The notes under the pieces: model-generated
The model's database searches: none
Told to the model about the DNA's origin: nothing
What the model saw: only the letters and a program-made list of their open reading frames with translations
Shown: positions 49,101 to 62,000 of the stretch, piece by piece
Position numbering within the stretch: position 1 is the stretch's first letter
Layout: each line of letters begins with the position of its first letter
Translations under genes and position numbers: made by a program
Assembly: GCA_008694505.1 (NCBI GenBank)
Contig: VZDJ01004378.1
Coordinates: forward strand, 8,118,659 to 8,182,658
DNA from: Cyanoderma ruficeps
Taxonomy: Eukaryota > Chordata > Aves > Passeriformes > Timaliidae
Direction: 5' to 3'
Length of the DNA stretch: 64,000 nt

Positions 49101-50977
49101 TTGCCTCCTGTAGAGTTACTACCTCCTCAATAAGAAAAAAAGGTGCTCTTGTTTAAGGATATGGGGGGCATACTGAGCTTCCCATCCCCTCTCTTAAATG
49201 TTCTGCCTTTTTTTCCCTTAAAAATCCTGTTGAAAGGAGTATATTTCTTAGAGTGAAATTCAGAGAGAAAGACTAGAATAGCTTCCTGCAGGCAGTTGCC
49301 AGGTTGATATATCAAAGTGATATTGCTTTCTGAATTGAGTGGCACCAATCAGCAGGAACTGTCAGTCTGGGGATATAATAACTGTGGTGCCAGTCGTCAG
49401 GAATCTAAATGAAAGTTTCAGCTGTACTTGTATATTTAAAGTGCCTGTTGGCTCAGGGAGGGAAATAGGAAGGGGGAAGAGCTTTTCTGGCATTGTCAAG
49501 GAAAGGATGGCTGGCATATGAAGAAAAAATTGGTGGAGCACAGAGCACCTGGATTCTCCTCTGGGACTAGTATGAGAGTGAGATGACCGAAGGCATGAAA
49601 TGGATCTCACATATGTAGTCCCCTTAATTACAAGCCCTGTTAACTATCTTTCTGAAGAGAAGGTGAAGATTTTTACAAGCCTGTCACATTTGTCATGCTG
49701 ATATTCTACCAAACTCCCTCTCTGGACTGCAGTCCCAATATAGATCCCTGAAACCTCTGCTCAGCTGCTGTCTGACTCTGTCAATGCCTGAAATATGTAG
49801 ACACCTGATTTTTAAATTAGGCTCCTGAATTCTTACCAAGATAGTGACACAAACACCCTCAGAGCTGACAGAGCTTGTGACCTTCCCTTCATTCTGCCCA
49901 GACATGGCTCCAAGCCCGTGGGGAAGCTGACAACACTTGGAGAGCCCATTCAGGTGGGGAGGGCAAAGCAATGGACACAGTCATTGCACTCATCCATCAG
50001 CCATGGGGATGAGGGAACCCATTTTTCCCACAAAACTTCTCTGTGTCCAGGCTGTCACTGTAGGCACAACAGTTTTGCCTTTCCTTTTGTAGCTGATTCC
50101 TTTACATTACATAGGTGTGACTGGTATAGAGTCAAGACTTACAGGCCATGTCAGAGAAAGATCAGGTTGTTTTCTGCTTCCAGGGCTCTCAGAATATTAT
50201 CATATTAAGACTTCTCAACACAAAGAAATACTGTGAGAAACAGCAAACCCTTGATTACCCCATCCAGGAGTGCCCAGAGCACCACAGGGTGCATTTTGGA
50301 AATCCTGAGGTACTGCCACTCACAGTGCTATGACTGACATTGGAGGCCTTTTTCAGGTATAGGACTAAAATAACTGATGTAATCAGCTGCATCACCCTCC
50401 TCTGAGGGAAACACAAGTCTTGGGATCAGAGCTCTTTTAATCAAATTCTGTTATGTGAATCATATTTCAATTGGATTTTGGTTTAATAGTCTGCACTACA
50501 AACATGAGATAAATCATTATATCCATGCAGTATCTATGACTAGTGAGTAAGGTCACAGTGCTGATTCAGTTTTCTGCATATACAACCATGATTCACCAGG
50601 CACACGAAAACTCTCCAACCATAGCAATTCAGGTATCAAAAACAGGTGAAAGCTATCTTTTCTGAACCACACAAGTGAGTCTCCATCCCCCAAAACCTCA
50701 GGCTGATTTAAGAATTATTGTGAGGAATGTAGATTCTCAGCTTCATGTGCAGATCTGTGACACTCACCTAACTTGAAAAATTGTATGGAAAGCCATTCTC
50801 CTGCTGCATTAAGCAAAAATGTCACCATCTACTAAAAAGGGTGAAATGACATGATATGTGACTTATAAGAGTAAGACAAAACTCCCACAAAAAAACCCCC
50901 AGGAGATCAGAGGAGGGCCAGGCACCCAGCCAAAAGGATTCTTCCTTAAAGTTCATAAGCTGGAAGCATCTGTCATT

Positions 50978-50992
50978 CATCCATCCATCCAT
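50978..50992. repeat. Short CATC tetranucleotide microsatellite
   Basis: About four tandem copies of CATC. A minor simple repeat, possibly polymorphic. Confidence 0.7.
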
Positions 50993-53900
50993 TTCAGTTA
51001 TGAAATTAAATATTCTGCCTTTAAACATATTTGAGGTTTATCCTCTTGAATTATACAAAATTGAAACTAAGTTTTGTAATAAAGAAAACACCTTTTAAAA
51101 TAAATTTAATTTAGAATAATTTTAAATATGTATTCTAAAAATTCCCATTTCTCATTTACATCTTCTGGTAATGAAAAAAGAAATCATGATGTCTCTGGAG
51201 TGGGACTAAATGGACATTTGAAATATATTCTTTTCCTGGGAAAGAATCGGATAAAGTTAGTACAGGTCTGATTTCTTAATTTTTCTGAACATGCTCTCAA
51301 AGATGATAAACACTGAAAAGGTGACAACCAGTTAAAAAGGATATGTAATACTGATTTTATAAATGGATTCAGGTTAACCAGATATGACTGCAGAATTTCC
51401 TACCATCTGTCCCTTTAGGGAATGCTCTGCAGTATTACTGAAGATACGTGGCAGATCTCATGCTTAGCCTCTCCAGGCTGTTTTGTACTCCCAGATGTTG
51501 TCAACTGCATTTGCATTTCTTTTTATTCTCAGATTTTTCATTCTGGTGTCCAGTGAGGAACAGATTCTTGTGTACACTTCCTGGAGCAGTGTTACAGGCG
51601 GATAGTTTCTATCCCAGTGCATCACTGGCTGTCTTAAAATCCTGGATTTCTTCCTTAAAGGATTTTGCCTAAGGTCTGCTGTGCCAGCAGTAGAATGATC
51701 TTTTTTATTATTCAGCTTTAGAGCAGCTGTCAGAATAAGAAAGAATTATAGAATGTATCCAAAACTGTTTTTCATTAAATAATCAAAAGAAAATTCACTT
51801 CCTCAAAATGTTTGTGAAATATTTAACCTGAAAAAAATGGCCAAACCAATATTGAATGGCTGGAAAATCAAACTAAAATTATTCAGAATGGAAATTATGT
51901 GCAAATATCTAATAGTGGAAGTAATTAACCTGATTATGGGGAGAGCATAATAACCTTTAGTCTCTAAATCAAACTCATATCTCTTCGTATTGACAATCCT
52001 ACTCCAAAACAACTCCTTCATAGGGACTATTGGTTCAGATTATCTGATTTGCACCATGTAAAAGATTAGAACATGTGATAAGGAGCATTTCTAGCCTAAC
52101 ATTTTCACCATGATTTTACTTGGAAGCTATTTTCTTTGGCTTCATGGATGGAATGAACCACAAGAAGCTAACATAGCTTAACTGTCCAGTGAAAATCAAA
52201 AGCCAAGGATGAAAGGAGATAAGGAAAGGAAAATTTAAGCTCTTGATTCTTGCTTATTTTTAATGTATGTTATTTATGTTTCCACTAGTTTTCATTGTAT
52301 CTGGGAATTTATCAAGATATTAAGAAAGCTAAGCAGTCACAGAAGGAGAACCTCTACAAATCATCTAATAACTGTGAGGAGATTTGGGGAAAAAAAGATC
52401 CCTGATGACTTTGCAATTGTTGCTTACAGTAATTTGAACACACTCTGCAGAATCACGCCTGGGCTGAGATGTGGATATGGCACAAAATGGATTAATGTCT
52501 TGATGCTCCAAAACTGTTATATTTTTATGATGCAGCCCTTGTACTTTAAATATTTTCAATCTTTTTAAATAGAGTAAGAATTGTGAATTAAACATTTCAA
52601 AACCATAACAGTTATTAGATTGTAAACTATTTTACCCAACTAGTTATTTTTCTTTATATTTTCACGCCCACAAATATTTTCTTTTTTTTATTATTTGGTT
52701 GGTTTTTGTTTGTTTGTTTGAACAGCAGAGACCATTCCTTAAAGATGTAAGGACAGATTCAAAGAATGTAATGTTTGCAGGCAAGCTCCACGTTTTCTGA
52801 TGTATAAGTTAAGCTCCCATTTAGTGAATATTTGGAAGTGTCTTAGGTTACCTCAATAATTTCGTTTGCCAGTTTGGTCTGCCATTTGATTTATTTGTGA
52901 GAAAAGGAACAGTCCTCTTGTAGTGTGAATGCTCTGAATATTACAAATTTCATTAGGTTGTCATATAAATACACTGGCCTTTATTTAGAGAGGTCCAGGT
53001 AGGCAGCTGGCTCCTTGAATTTTGATATATATGTTTATTCACAGCCCTAATTTTATTAGCTGTGTTGGCAGAGGATTGTGAATTGCTTGGTGGGAACAAG
53101 GGTGTTTTTCAAGAGCTTGTCAATTGTTCCTGTCTTTCACAGAAAACTAGCTTTAGATGAGCTGGATGTTGGAGATATAGAAATAAATAGAAGGAACTGT
53201 GTAACTTAGCCTGCACGTTGATAGAAAAACAAAAATTTTTAGCAGATTATTTCATTATTTAAGAACAGGTAATGAAGTGACACGCATCAGCTGCCTTCTG
53301 CTCTCTGTTGACTGCTACAGGGAACACCACCATTGACAGAGTGAGTAGAGATGCTGAGTTACACTCGCCTGCTACTTTGCACTGCTCATGTAAGGAGAAG
53401 AAAATCAAGCAGAAAGATCAAGAAACCAGGCTGTGAGTGTGCAAGAGCAGTGCTGTGGGGTAGTACTTGGGAAGGAAGAAGAGACACTGAGTCCATAGGG
53501 GACAGCAGGTTTGGGCAGTGAGACGTCTGCTGAAAAATCTGTGGGAAGGGTCCAAGGCTTTAAGTATTATGAGGAACCCAGTGTTTGGAGGGAGTAAAGG
53601 CAAAAAAAAACCAGATTAAAAGTGTTGACTTAGTAGAAACTTGCATTATCTTTATTTTTAAGGAACACAAACTGACATGATCTAAAGAAGCTCTCTGCTT
53701 TGAGGTTAAAAGTTGCTAGGAGAAATATAACCCTTCAACCAGTTAAGGCCATAACAGTTTCCCATCTCCTTGTCTGGTGAAGGGCTAATGTGACAGCTGC
53801 CATGAGGCATCTACAGTTATGCTGAAAAATAACAAGAGGATGTAGGAATATGTAGGAGTATGAGTGAGTGACAATAACTTTTCATTGGTTTTCTTCCTGG

Positions 53901-55640
53901 TCATGCCAAGGCTTTATGCTGAACACCTGATGGCACCTGCTTCCCTCCAGCTGTTCCCAACAGGGAGGCTGGGGGGGGTCTGTTGCAGCCATGATCTCTG
54001 CATCACTTTGCTTATTACACTGCAGCCCACACCACTCTGTCTTCACTGAATGATGCTGAAAATCAGCTAGATTTAAGTTCAACTTCCAAAACTGTTCAAA
54101 GTTTGGACTTAATGCTGAGTTTTGTGCAATGTTCATATTTTACTTCTAGTATTGTCTGATCATGTGAAAGATGTCAACCTACCATCATCCTCCAGTTTCT
54201 CCATTAGCTCAAACAGTCAACTCAGACACTCAGAATAAAAGTTGCACAAGGTGGACCATGGCTGGGATGGCTGGGATGGCTCAAATTACTACTGTAAGGT
54301 TCCTCAATGCATCTGTAACAGGCTGAAAGGCTTGTGCTGAGGAAGACAGGATTTCTTTAAGAGAAAGAGTGGTCTCGTGATTAAGACAGTCTACCAATAA
54401 TTCTGCACTAAATATTCTACAAAATATATGGTCATTGATGCCTCAAATTAGCTGCCCAGATGAAAGGCTAATTTCAAGCCTAATCTGTCTACCTTTCTTC
54501 AATACAAAAATTCAGCTAATATCACCCCTCCCCACAACATACTGCACAAATAAAATTTGCAATGAGTAACACCACAGAAAAATTCCCTGAGGACAGCTAT
54601 AATTCTGTCACATGGAAAGGTTTGCGTAGCATAAAATAAATGTGTCCATGAGGCATGCGCTGAAATACGAGGGTAAAAAAAAAATTATTGAGGAGCCACT
54701 CAATCACTGAGTGCTGTTCAGCCAGGGCACTGAACGAGACAGTATTGCAGAAAAAACTGTGGATGATCCTCAGTCAAACTGCCAAAATTCATACACGACA
54801 GGGGACAGCCCAGGGCTGTACACATTGAAATGCAGAGACATACACAGAAAGCTTAATTCTGGCATTTTGTAACTTCACTGTTTGCTTTACAACCTTAATG
54901 TAACTTTATTTGGTATCTTTTTTAGAATATAAGGTTGACCAAAGGTGAAGGGAATCCTCATAGTTTTATGAAAGTTCTACTGTCACCTGTGTATTTTTTA
55001 ATGTATTTCCGGAACAAGCCACTTTTATTTTAATGTGGTACAATTGTGCTGACCTCCTGTTGAAATAATCTCCTTATTCAGTTGTCTTACTGGATAGCCA
55101 TGAAAGGAAACCTTTCATAGTCACTGTAGAGGAAACCTTTCATAGTCTGATGTTCACTGTGTCACCATCATTGCAATTTTTTCCATGGAACATATGTTCA
55201 CTCACCTTGGATGCCACATAATTTTCACTGGAATTTGATTTCTTCTATTCTGGCTGGCACAGGTTTCAGAAATCATAGGAAGCAAGAAATTTTGAGCTCA
55301 TTCACGTACATCTTGCATCTACAGTGAGGGAATTGACTGCAGCAGCCAACACCAATCTAGGCAGAGACATACACATCTTAGCCCTGTTACGAGTTGGTAC
55401 CTGCAGCCACGCTTGCTCCATGATAGGTGCAAGGCAGGGCTGTTCCCTGGTTCTGGCCCCAGGAAATTCGCTTGCCACATACATAGACGGGAGCACATGT
55501 TATGCTCATGTAAGAGTGTCAGGAGCTGACACAGCAGCATGTGCTATCATTCAGGTGAAGGGAGGGTTCAGGCTAAGCAAACCAGAGCTTCTCATGGGAG
55601 CCCCATTTTTGGCTGTTCCTGCATGATCTGGAAATGAAGG

Positions 55641-55697
55641 GAAACAAAACAAAACAAAACAAAAACAACAAACCAACCAACCAAACAACCCCCCCAA
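55641..55697. repeat. A/C-rich simple repeat
   Basis: AACAA and AAAAC units grade into CCAA units and then a C-run. Similar A/C-rich runs occur near 17140 and 63190. Such tracts can be leftover poly(A) tails that have evolved, but no adjacent retrotransposon is recognised. Confidence 0.6.
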
Positions 55698-58234
55698 ATA
55701 TAATCAGACCTACTACTTCTTAACACATTTGGTTTAGTCAAATATGACATCTTTTTCCTAAACATGTTTCATTTTTCTGTACTTTGTCAGTTGAAAGAAG
55801 GGAAAGTACATATTCTCAGTGAGTGTCAATGTGCCCTACCAGCTTGGTGCAATATTCAAAGGATGAGAACTGACAGTTCGTCCTCTTTTGCTCTAATATG
55901 CTGAATCCAAATGCCCTAAAGTGAAGAAAGGTAGAATTTCAATTCGAAATTCAACACCCACATCCCTAAATTCAAGAGCATTTTGGATTAGTTTTAATGT
56001 TCGTTCCTTACAGGGATAAAAACAATTTGGTCTGAAGCCAGAAAAATCTGGAGTCCTCTCTGCTGCTTCCTACTGTTGTCTGGCAAATCAATCTCATGCC
56101 TAATTGTAGACTGCACCTGCAGAATATTAAAGGTGGGGAGTGTGCAATGCATTTTGAGTGACACTCACCTTGGTCTGATGGATGCCTTCTGACAATGCAA
56201 ACACAGTGAAAGGATAACATCTGTCCTCTCCCATCACAGGGCCCTGACAGCAGTCAGACAGGAGGCGTCCTGTGTCAGCCCTTTACTGGGTTGACTGACT
56301 GTCCCATTTTGCCCATGTGTTGCAGAAGGGGGCTGTTGAGCAAGCTCCTCTGAAGCTGGCCCTTCACTGCCCCTCAGTTTAACACTCTGCTGGAATGTGA
56401 GCTACAGCTCCCTGTCTGCTCAAGAAGCATTACATGGTGCTGAGATTCAGAGACTCTAAGCTAAAATACTAATTAAGCAGATGTTAATCATTGCCAGCCA
56501 GTATTCAAAGGAAGGCCTCTTAGAAAAGGAAATATTAAATACATATGGAAAATACTAGAAATAATATTAAATATTATCTGTAACACTTTGCAGAACTAAA
56601 AATAAGATGGTGTGAGCTACTAGAGATACTGTGGTTCTTCCTACACAGATATGGTTCTTTTCTTCTCCTACCTCTATTAATAGGATTGCAGCTGCAATAT
56701 TCATTTACATAGCATTTATATTGCATTAAGACTAAAAAAATTTAGTGCCCATGCAAATTCAATCCTCCAGGAGTTTCTTTAAGAGGTGGTTTCTTGGTGT
56801 CTCCAGGGTACAGATGATAACCTATTGCCTGGGCTCCAGAGCTGAGAAAGAAAGGCAGCATCTCAGTCAGTCCTTTCAGTGTCCTCCTGACTCACATTAT
56901 CAAACTTTTTTAATTCCCCACATTCTGACTGACATGTTAATCACTAATGACCCTGTACTTAGCAGTTAGCACGACTGATGTTGGATTCATCAATAAAAGA
57001 CCTCTTCCTTCTCTCTATAGGATTTCACTTGAGAACCTGTATCACTTGCCTATGCATGAGTTAGTAGGGCTACAAAATATTTTCTTCTATCCAATAAACC
57101 CGGATTAAGTAAAATACTAATATCCACACAAGCATACAATCACCCCAGGTGCACCTACCTGCATTCTCATCTGGAGAGGCAGAATTCCAGCTTAAAAATG
57201 GTGAATAGTGAAATGCAGTCTGTAATCTACAGAGGTCACAACTCATTTATTCTGCACCCTGTCTGGTCCATAAAACAACATATGGTAGGTCAAAACTCAC
57301 TTATGGCCAAGAAAGAAAGCCATTGTGTGTATTTGAAGTGGTGAATGTAGGGCCAGAAGATAGAATTTACAGCAAATTCATTTGGAATCTGCACTGCTCA
57401 AGTCTTTTTCTTGCAATCTTTTTTGCAGCACTTTGACTGGAAGCACTGCTGTAGGGTGAGCACATATGTCTTGAGGGAATAATCAGCCAGAATATTCCTC
57501 AGATAGTACCAGAAAAAGATACCAAGCATTCCTTAAGATGACCATCCTTCACTCCTGGTTTTCTGTCTCATAGTTGAATGCCCCACCCCTCTACATGTGA
57601 ATAGGGATCCAGAATATTTCAATTAAGATCAGCCTTTCTTTTTAGCTGCTTTTTTTTCTGTCCTGTGGCACAAATTCAAGTGCTTGCAGTATCAAAGCAT
57701 GTAAACTACATGATTAGATCTCTTCTTCCCCTCTTCTGCTCATCACCTCTGCTCTGACATCAAAAGAAATGCCTATTTTTGGAGCTGAGACATCTATTTG
57801 AATCTGAGCACTTCACACAGCAGTGTCATAGTAGCAGATACTCCCTGGGGACTCGTTAGGACTTCCAAAATTGTGTATAAATGCAGTATGGATGTATATA
57901 TATGCTCCTGTAGCTTGGAAATCCCTGTTTAACTGTAATGTACATACACTGAAACCCAGAAAAGAAGTGGACATCTTTGCAATCACACCCAAAGCAGGAA
58001 GATCTGTTTCCATTCATTATATGATTTTTTTCAGCTGAAACAAGCTGAATCACAAAATTATGCTTTAACTACAGCTCATAACAAATCTTTCCTTCTCCAT
58101 TCTTTGTCTACCAGGTGAAGCTTAGGATGGCTGAGTTGGACCTGAACACATCTGTCTTGAAGTGAAACAGATTCATTGGTGCTGGAGTAATTTAAAGACT
58201 TCTTCTAAGCTGTTACTAAAACTACTTGCCAGGA

Positions 58235-59088
58235 TGACTCATACAGGGCAAGCTACAGAGTGAGAAAAATTAATTAAAAGGGGCATTTTATTTTAATTTT
58301 CGTTCATTTCCTTTTTCCCACACTGCTAAACAATAATGGAAAGCAAAACATCCTGCCCAATGTTACTTCAGCCTACCAGCAGTGCTGATGGGCTCAGCCT
58401 TGGCCAGCAGTGGATTCACAGGTCAGCTCATAACACAGTCTCTGCTGCCTTTTCCTCATTAGGTGGAGGATTCGTCATTCTGTTCCCCCCACTCTGGGGT
58501 GGTGAGGTGGGGTCCTCTCACAACAGACAGCCCTCCACAAAGTTCTCCAATAGGGGTCTTTCCCATGGGCTGTAGTCCAGCAGGCATCACAAGTCCTGCC
58601 TGCAAACTTGCTCCAGTGTGGACTCTTCCCTCTATAGGTGCTGCCAGGAGCCTCCAGCATGGGCTTCCCACAGGTTAACAGTCTCCTTCAGACATCCACC
58701 TGCACCGGTGTGGGGCCCTCCATGGCCTGCAGAGGGACTGCTTGACTCACCAGGGTCTGCGACAGGGGCTGAAGGGAAACTCCTCTCCCGCACATGGGGC
58801 ACCTCTTCTCCTTCTTCACTGACCTGGGTGCCTGCACAGCTGTTCCCCTCACATATTCTCACTCCTCTCTCTGGCTGACACTGCTATTGTGCAGAAAAAT
58901 TTTCCCCTTCTTAACTGTGTTATGCCAGAGGCACTGCCACAGCAAAGATGGGGTTGGCCTTGTCCAGTCTGTCCTGGAGCTGGCTGGCATTGACTCTGTG
59001 GACATGGTGGAAGCTTCTGGAAGCTTCTCAGAGAGCGACCCTTGTAGCCACCTACTGTCAAAACCGGGCCACACAAACACCCACCACA
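58235..59088 (-). mobile_element. Long avian ERV LTR (ERVL-like), minus sense, left end uncertain
   Basis: On the minus strand the element begins TGTGGTGGGTGTTTGTG at 59088, a TG start matching avian LTRs whose other end is CCACCACA. The body resembles a widespread avian LTR repeat as I remember it: GTGAGAATATGTGAGGGGAA, CATGGAGGGCCCCACACCGG, TGGAGGATGTTT-like GC-rich blocks, then an A/T-rich part with AATAAA on the minus strand (58287-58292). GC content is high from 58440 to 59090. The left end fades at about 58235; the expected CCACCACA terminus is missing, so this end is probably truncated. A GACC motif occurs both after 59088 and at 58139-58142, which could suggest a duplication at a more distant left end, but the sequence between does not match. 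Several overlapping open frames here are repeat-derived. Confidence 0.6.
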
Positions 59089-62000
59089 GACCTTTCTGTT
59101 GCTTCTGTGCTGTATTTTTTAGCCTCATATGGATGTCTCAGATACACAAATATAAGAAATTACACTTCAACTTTCATTCACTTAAACAGGAGTCTAAAAA
59201 ACTAGTTCACATGAAGACAGTTAAAGTTCATAAGAAAGGATGGCAATGAGCTGGTTTACATTTAAACTGAACTAAAACCAGGGTTATATATTTTTTTCTT
59301 GGAGAAAAAAGGTGAGCTGTTGCAACAGGCCTTGAGGAGAAAAGAAGTTACAAGAAATGAAATAAAAAGTTCTTTTGACTTTTGATCTCTATGTAGATCT
59401 TTAGGGTTCAGAAGCATTTAAGGTTTTGCATGCTAGTTCTGTGGAAACCTAGAGTTAATGGAACACTTTAACATTTAACATTGTATTTGTTTATTTTAAT
59501 ATTTTTACCTAGGTCAGCCTCATTATGTCTCATTATTTTCATGTTTCAGCCCTAAACTATCAGCATGAGGACTAATCACAACGCTACATTTTTCTGTTTA
59601 AAAGGAAGTTCATGGATAAGTGATAGAGTGCTGAAACAGCAAAAATATTTTTTCCAAAAAAATAACTTTTTCTGCAGCAGTCTCGCTGATAACTTTGTTA
59701 AATTATGGAAGATCTCACAATACCCATAAACTTCCATATAGGTCTCTTGTGATTGTGCTGTCCTGGAATATTTGCACTTACCAGAACCAAGCTATGAAAA
59801 AAATGGCTCTTTCTCCCTCATTAATCTACACTTACATTCCGAGAAAGACAAGTGTTCTCAGGTGGATGGGTTTTTAAGGGACTACCTTGAATTACTGAAA
59901 TCTATTCAAAAGTACCAACTACCTCTCTGAGAGCTGGATCCTATTAAACTTTCCATTTTGGGCAACCTAAACTGGCTAAATTAAATCTCAGAGTAAAGCT
60001 AAATGTAGATAAATGTTAATGACATTTGTTGCAGCTGGAGGTAGAAAACATCTAGCAATGCAGGGAAGTTTCCTTTTGCTTTCACATGGTGCTTTCATGG
60101 TGCAGGTTTTTTCTTCCAAGTAGCAAGAATACCAAATTCACATCCAACTTGAGAATCAGGCAGCTGCCTTCATGCTTCTTCCTCAGTGACAAATATGTTT
60201 TTGAATGTTTGTGGCTGTGCTTGTGGTACCTCTGCACCTTTCTTCTTGTTCTTGGCTTTGCACTGCATACAGCTGTTGAGTGGGTCACCGTGACCACACC
60301 ACAGGCATCACCAAGCAGAGGCAGAAATGGGGTATGACCCTGCAGCCCTGTGGGGTCCTCAGAGGAGCTTCACAGCCTGGCACCCTGCATGTCTGCAGGT
60401 CACCAATGCCCCATAAGCAGATCCACAGCCACACTGCTGGTGTATCGAAAAGGGTAGGAAAAGAGTTGACTTCTATAAACAGGAGGGCTAAAAAGTGCTC
60501 TTTCTCCACAGAATAAAAGCTTGAGTGGATGAGTCTATCAGTAGGATTTAAAAAATCAGCTCAGACAAGAGATGGCAATACAACATTTGTTTCTTCTGGT
60601 AGATTTTGCAATTCAGATTTAAGCTTGTGACACTTTAGTGTGAGAAAGCTGTCAGAAGCATTTTAAGCATAGTTATTTTTCTCTTTCCTAGGTTGTGTTA
60701 GGGTAACCTGGGTTTGTATCTTGAGGAATTAAAGTAGAACATTTTGTATAATTCTGAAGTAGTTTTTAAATATTGTCTGTAAGACACAGCTTTATGCTGC
60801 AAACGTGATGGTGAGGTAATGTTTATTAGTATTCACTTGATATAACCTAATTTATTCATTGCTTAATCACCCCTGAGAAATATGCACCCCTCCAAGTGAG
60901 ATGACTAAACAGTATGTATTGCTATCATACATTCTCTCTCCATGAGATTCCAAAAACATTAAATGAACGGGAAATATGTTTCTCCCACCAAGGTTAATCT
61001 GCACAGTCAGAGAGACTGATGTATTACACAGCTATTCATATCAGTGAAATATTTCTACATGACTGTTGATAGAGAACAAACCTGGAATTTGCTGAAATGG
61101 TTGTATATGGTATGCACTTGCCTCACAACAGCAGGAAACTTTTAGCAGTACAGCAGCTCACTCCTAAAGGGTTCTTTTCTTAAGCCAAGATGCAGCAAAG
61201 TTGGCAGCTTGGCCCCATCCAAAGTGGTGCTAGACAAGATGCAGAACCACAGGGTTTGGACAGATGTACCACTGACAGATGGTGCTGAGATTAGTCATTA
61301 TCAATCAGCTTCAACTTGCATTTATTTCTGTGGTTCAATGCCAGTCAGCCATGAACCCTGACTGATAATACTTTATTACAGGCTAATATTTATTAAGAAT
61401 TTCTGACTCCATAGAGGATGAAGTGGAGGCACAGACCCTGCTCATAGGAAAGGACCGACATAACAGACCGAGTTTGCTCTAACACTGATGCTTACAGCTC
61501 CAGCATCAACTCTGCCAGTGCCACTCTCTGTAGACGGATCAAGGGTTGCACAGAAGTGGAAAAACCAGCTGCCACTTCTCTCAGAGGGATTTCCACCCAG
61601 TTAAGGACAAAGTGTACTTTTTGGGATAGCATAAGGGGAGCATAAGTACGCCCCGATATTTAGAAATACAGGACTGGCAATTATATTACTACTATGTATT
61701 CTATGTCTCAGGGATAGAATAAAAGTACATGTATAAGTACAGATACACATACATATGCCACTCTATTGTATAGACATATTCTATAAGAAGGTATATTTCT
61801 ATTTGTAGATTTTCACCTACCTCTTCCTCCATAATATAATCTTATGAAGTGGCAGTAACAAAGCAGGACTGGATTCACTACATCATCTATGATCACCCAT
61901 AAAATTTTAATATAATATTAAGCTCACCCCCCAGCCCTAATCTACAGACTGTAATAAAAACCTAAACATTAATACACTAGATTCAGCCTTGATTTACTCA

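Larger units (their letters stand above)
40250..58234. other. Long non-coding stretch, no gene recognised
   Basis: About 18 kb with no gene I can defend. It holds a possible terminal exon (43059-43178), a CATC microsatellite (50978-50992), an A/C-rich run (55641-55697), and short duplications such as AGGAAACCTTTCATAGTC twice near 55112-55152 and GGCTGGGATGGCTGGGATGG near 54260. GC-richer patches at about 46790-47040, 53930-54040, 55330-55640 and 56220-56400 carry overlapping frames on both strands with no recognisable product. Decayed repeats may be present that I cannot identify by eye. Confidence 0.45.

Noticed and set aside
58336..59249. Cluster of overlapping frames on both strands, up to 151 codons
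   Set aside because: These lie in and just beyond a GC-rich LTR. Similar translations appear widely in predicted avian proteins and are repeat-derived.
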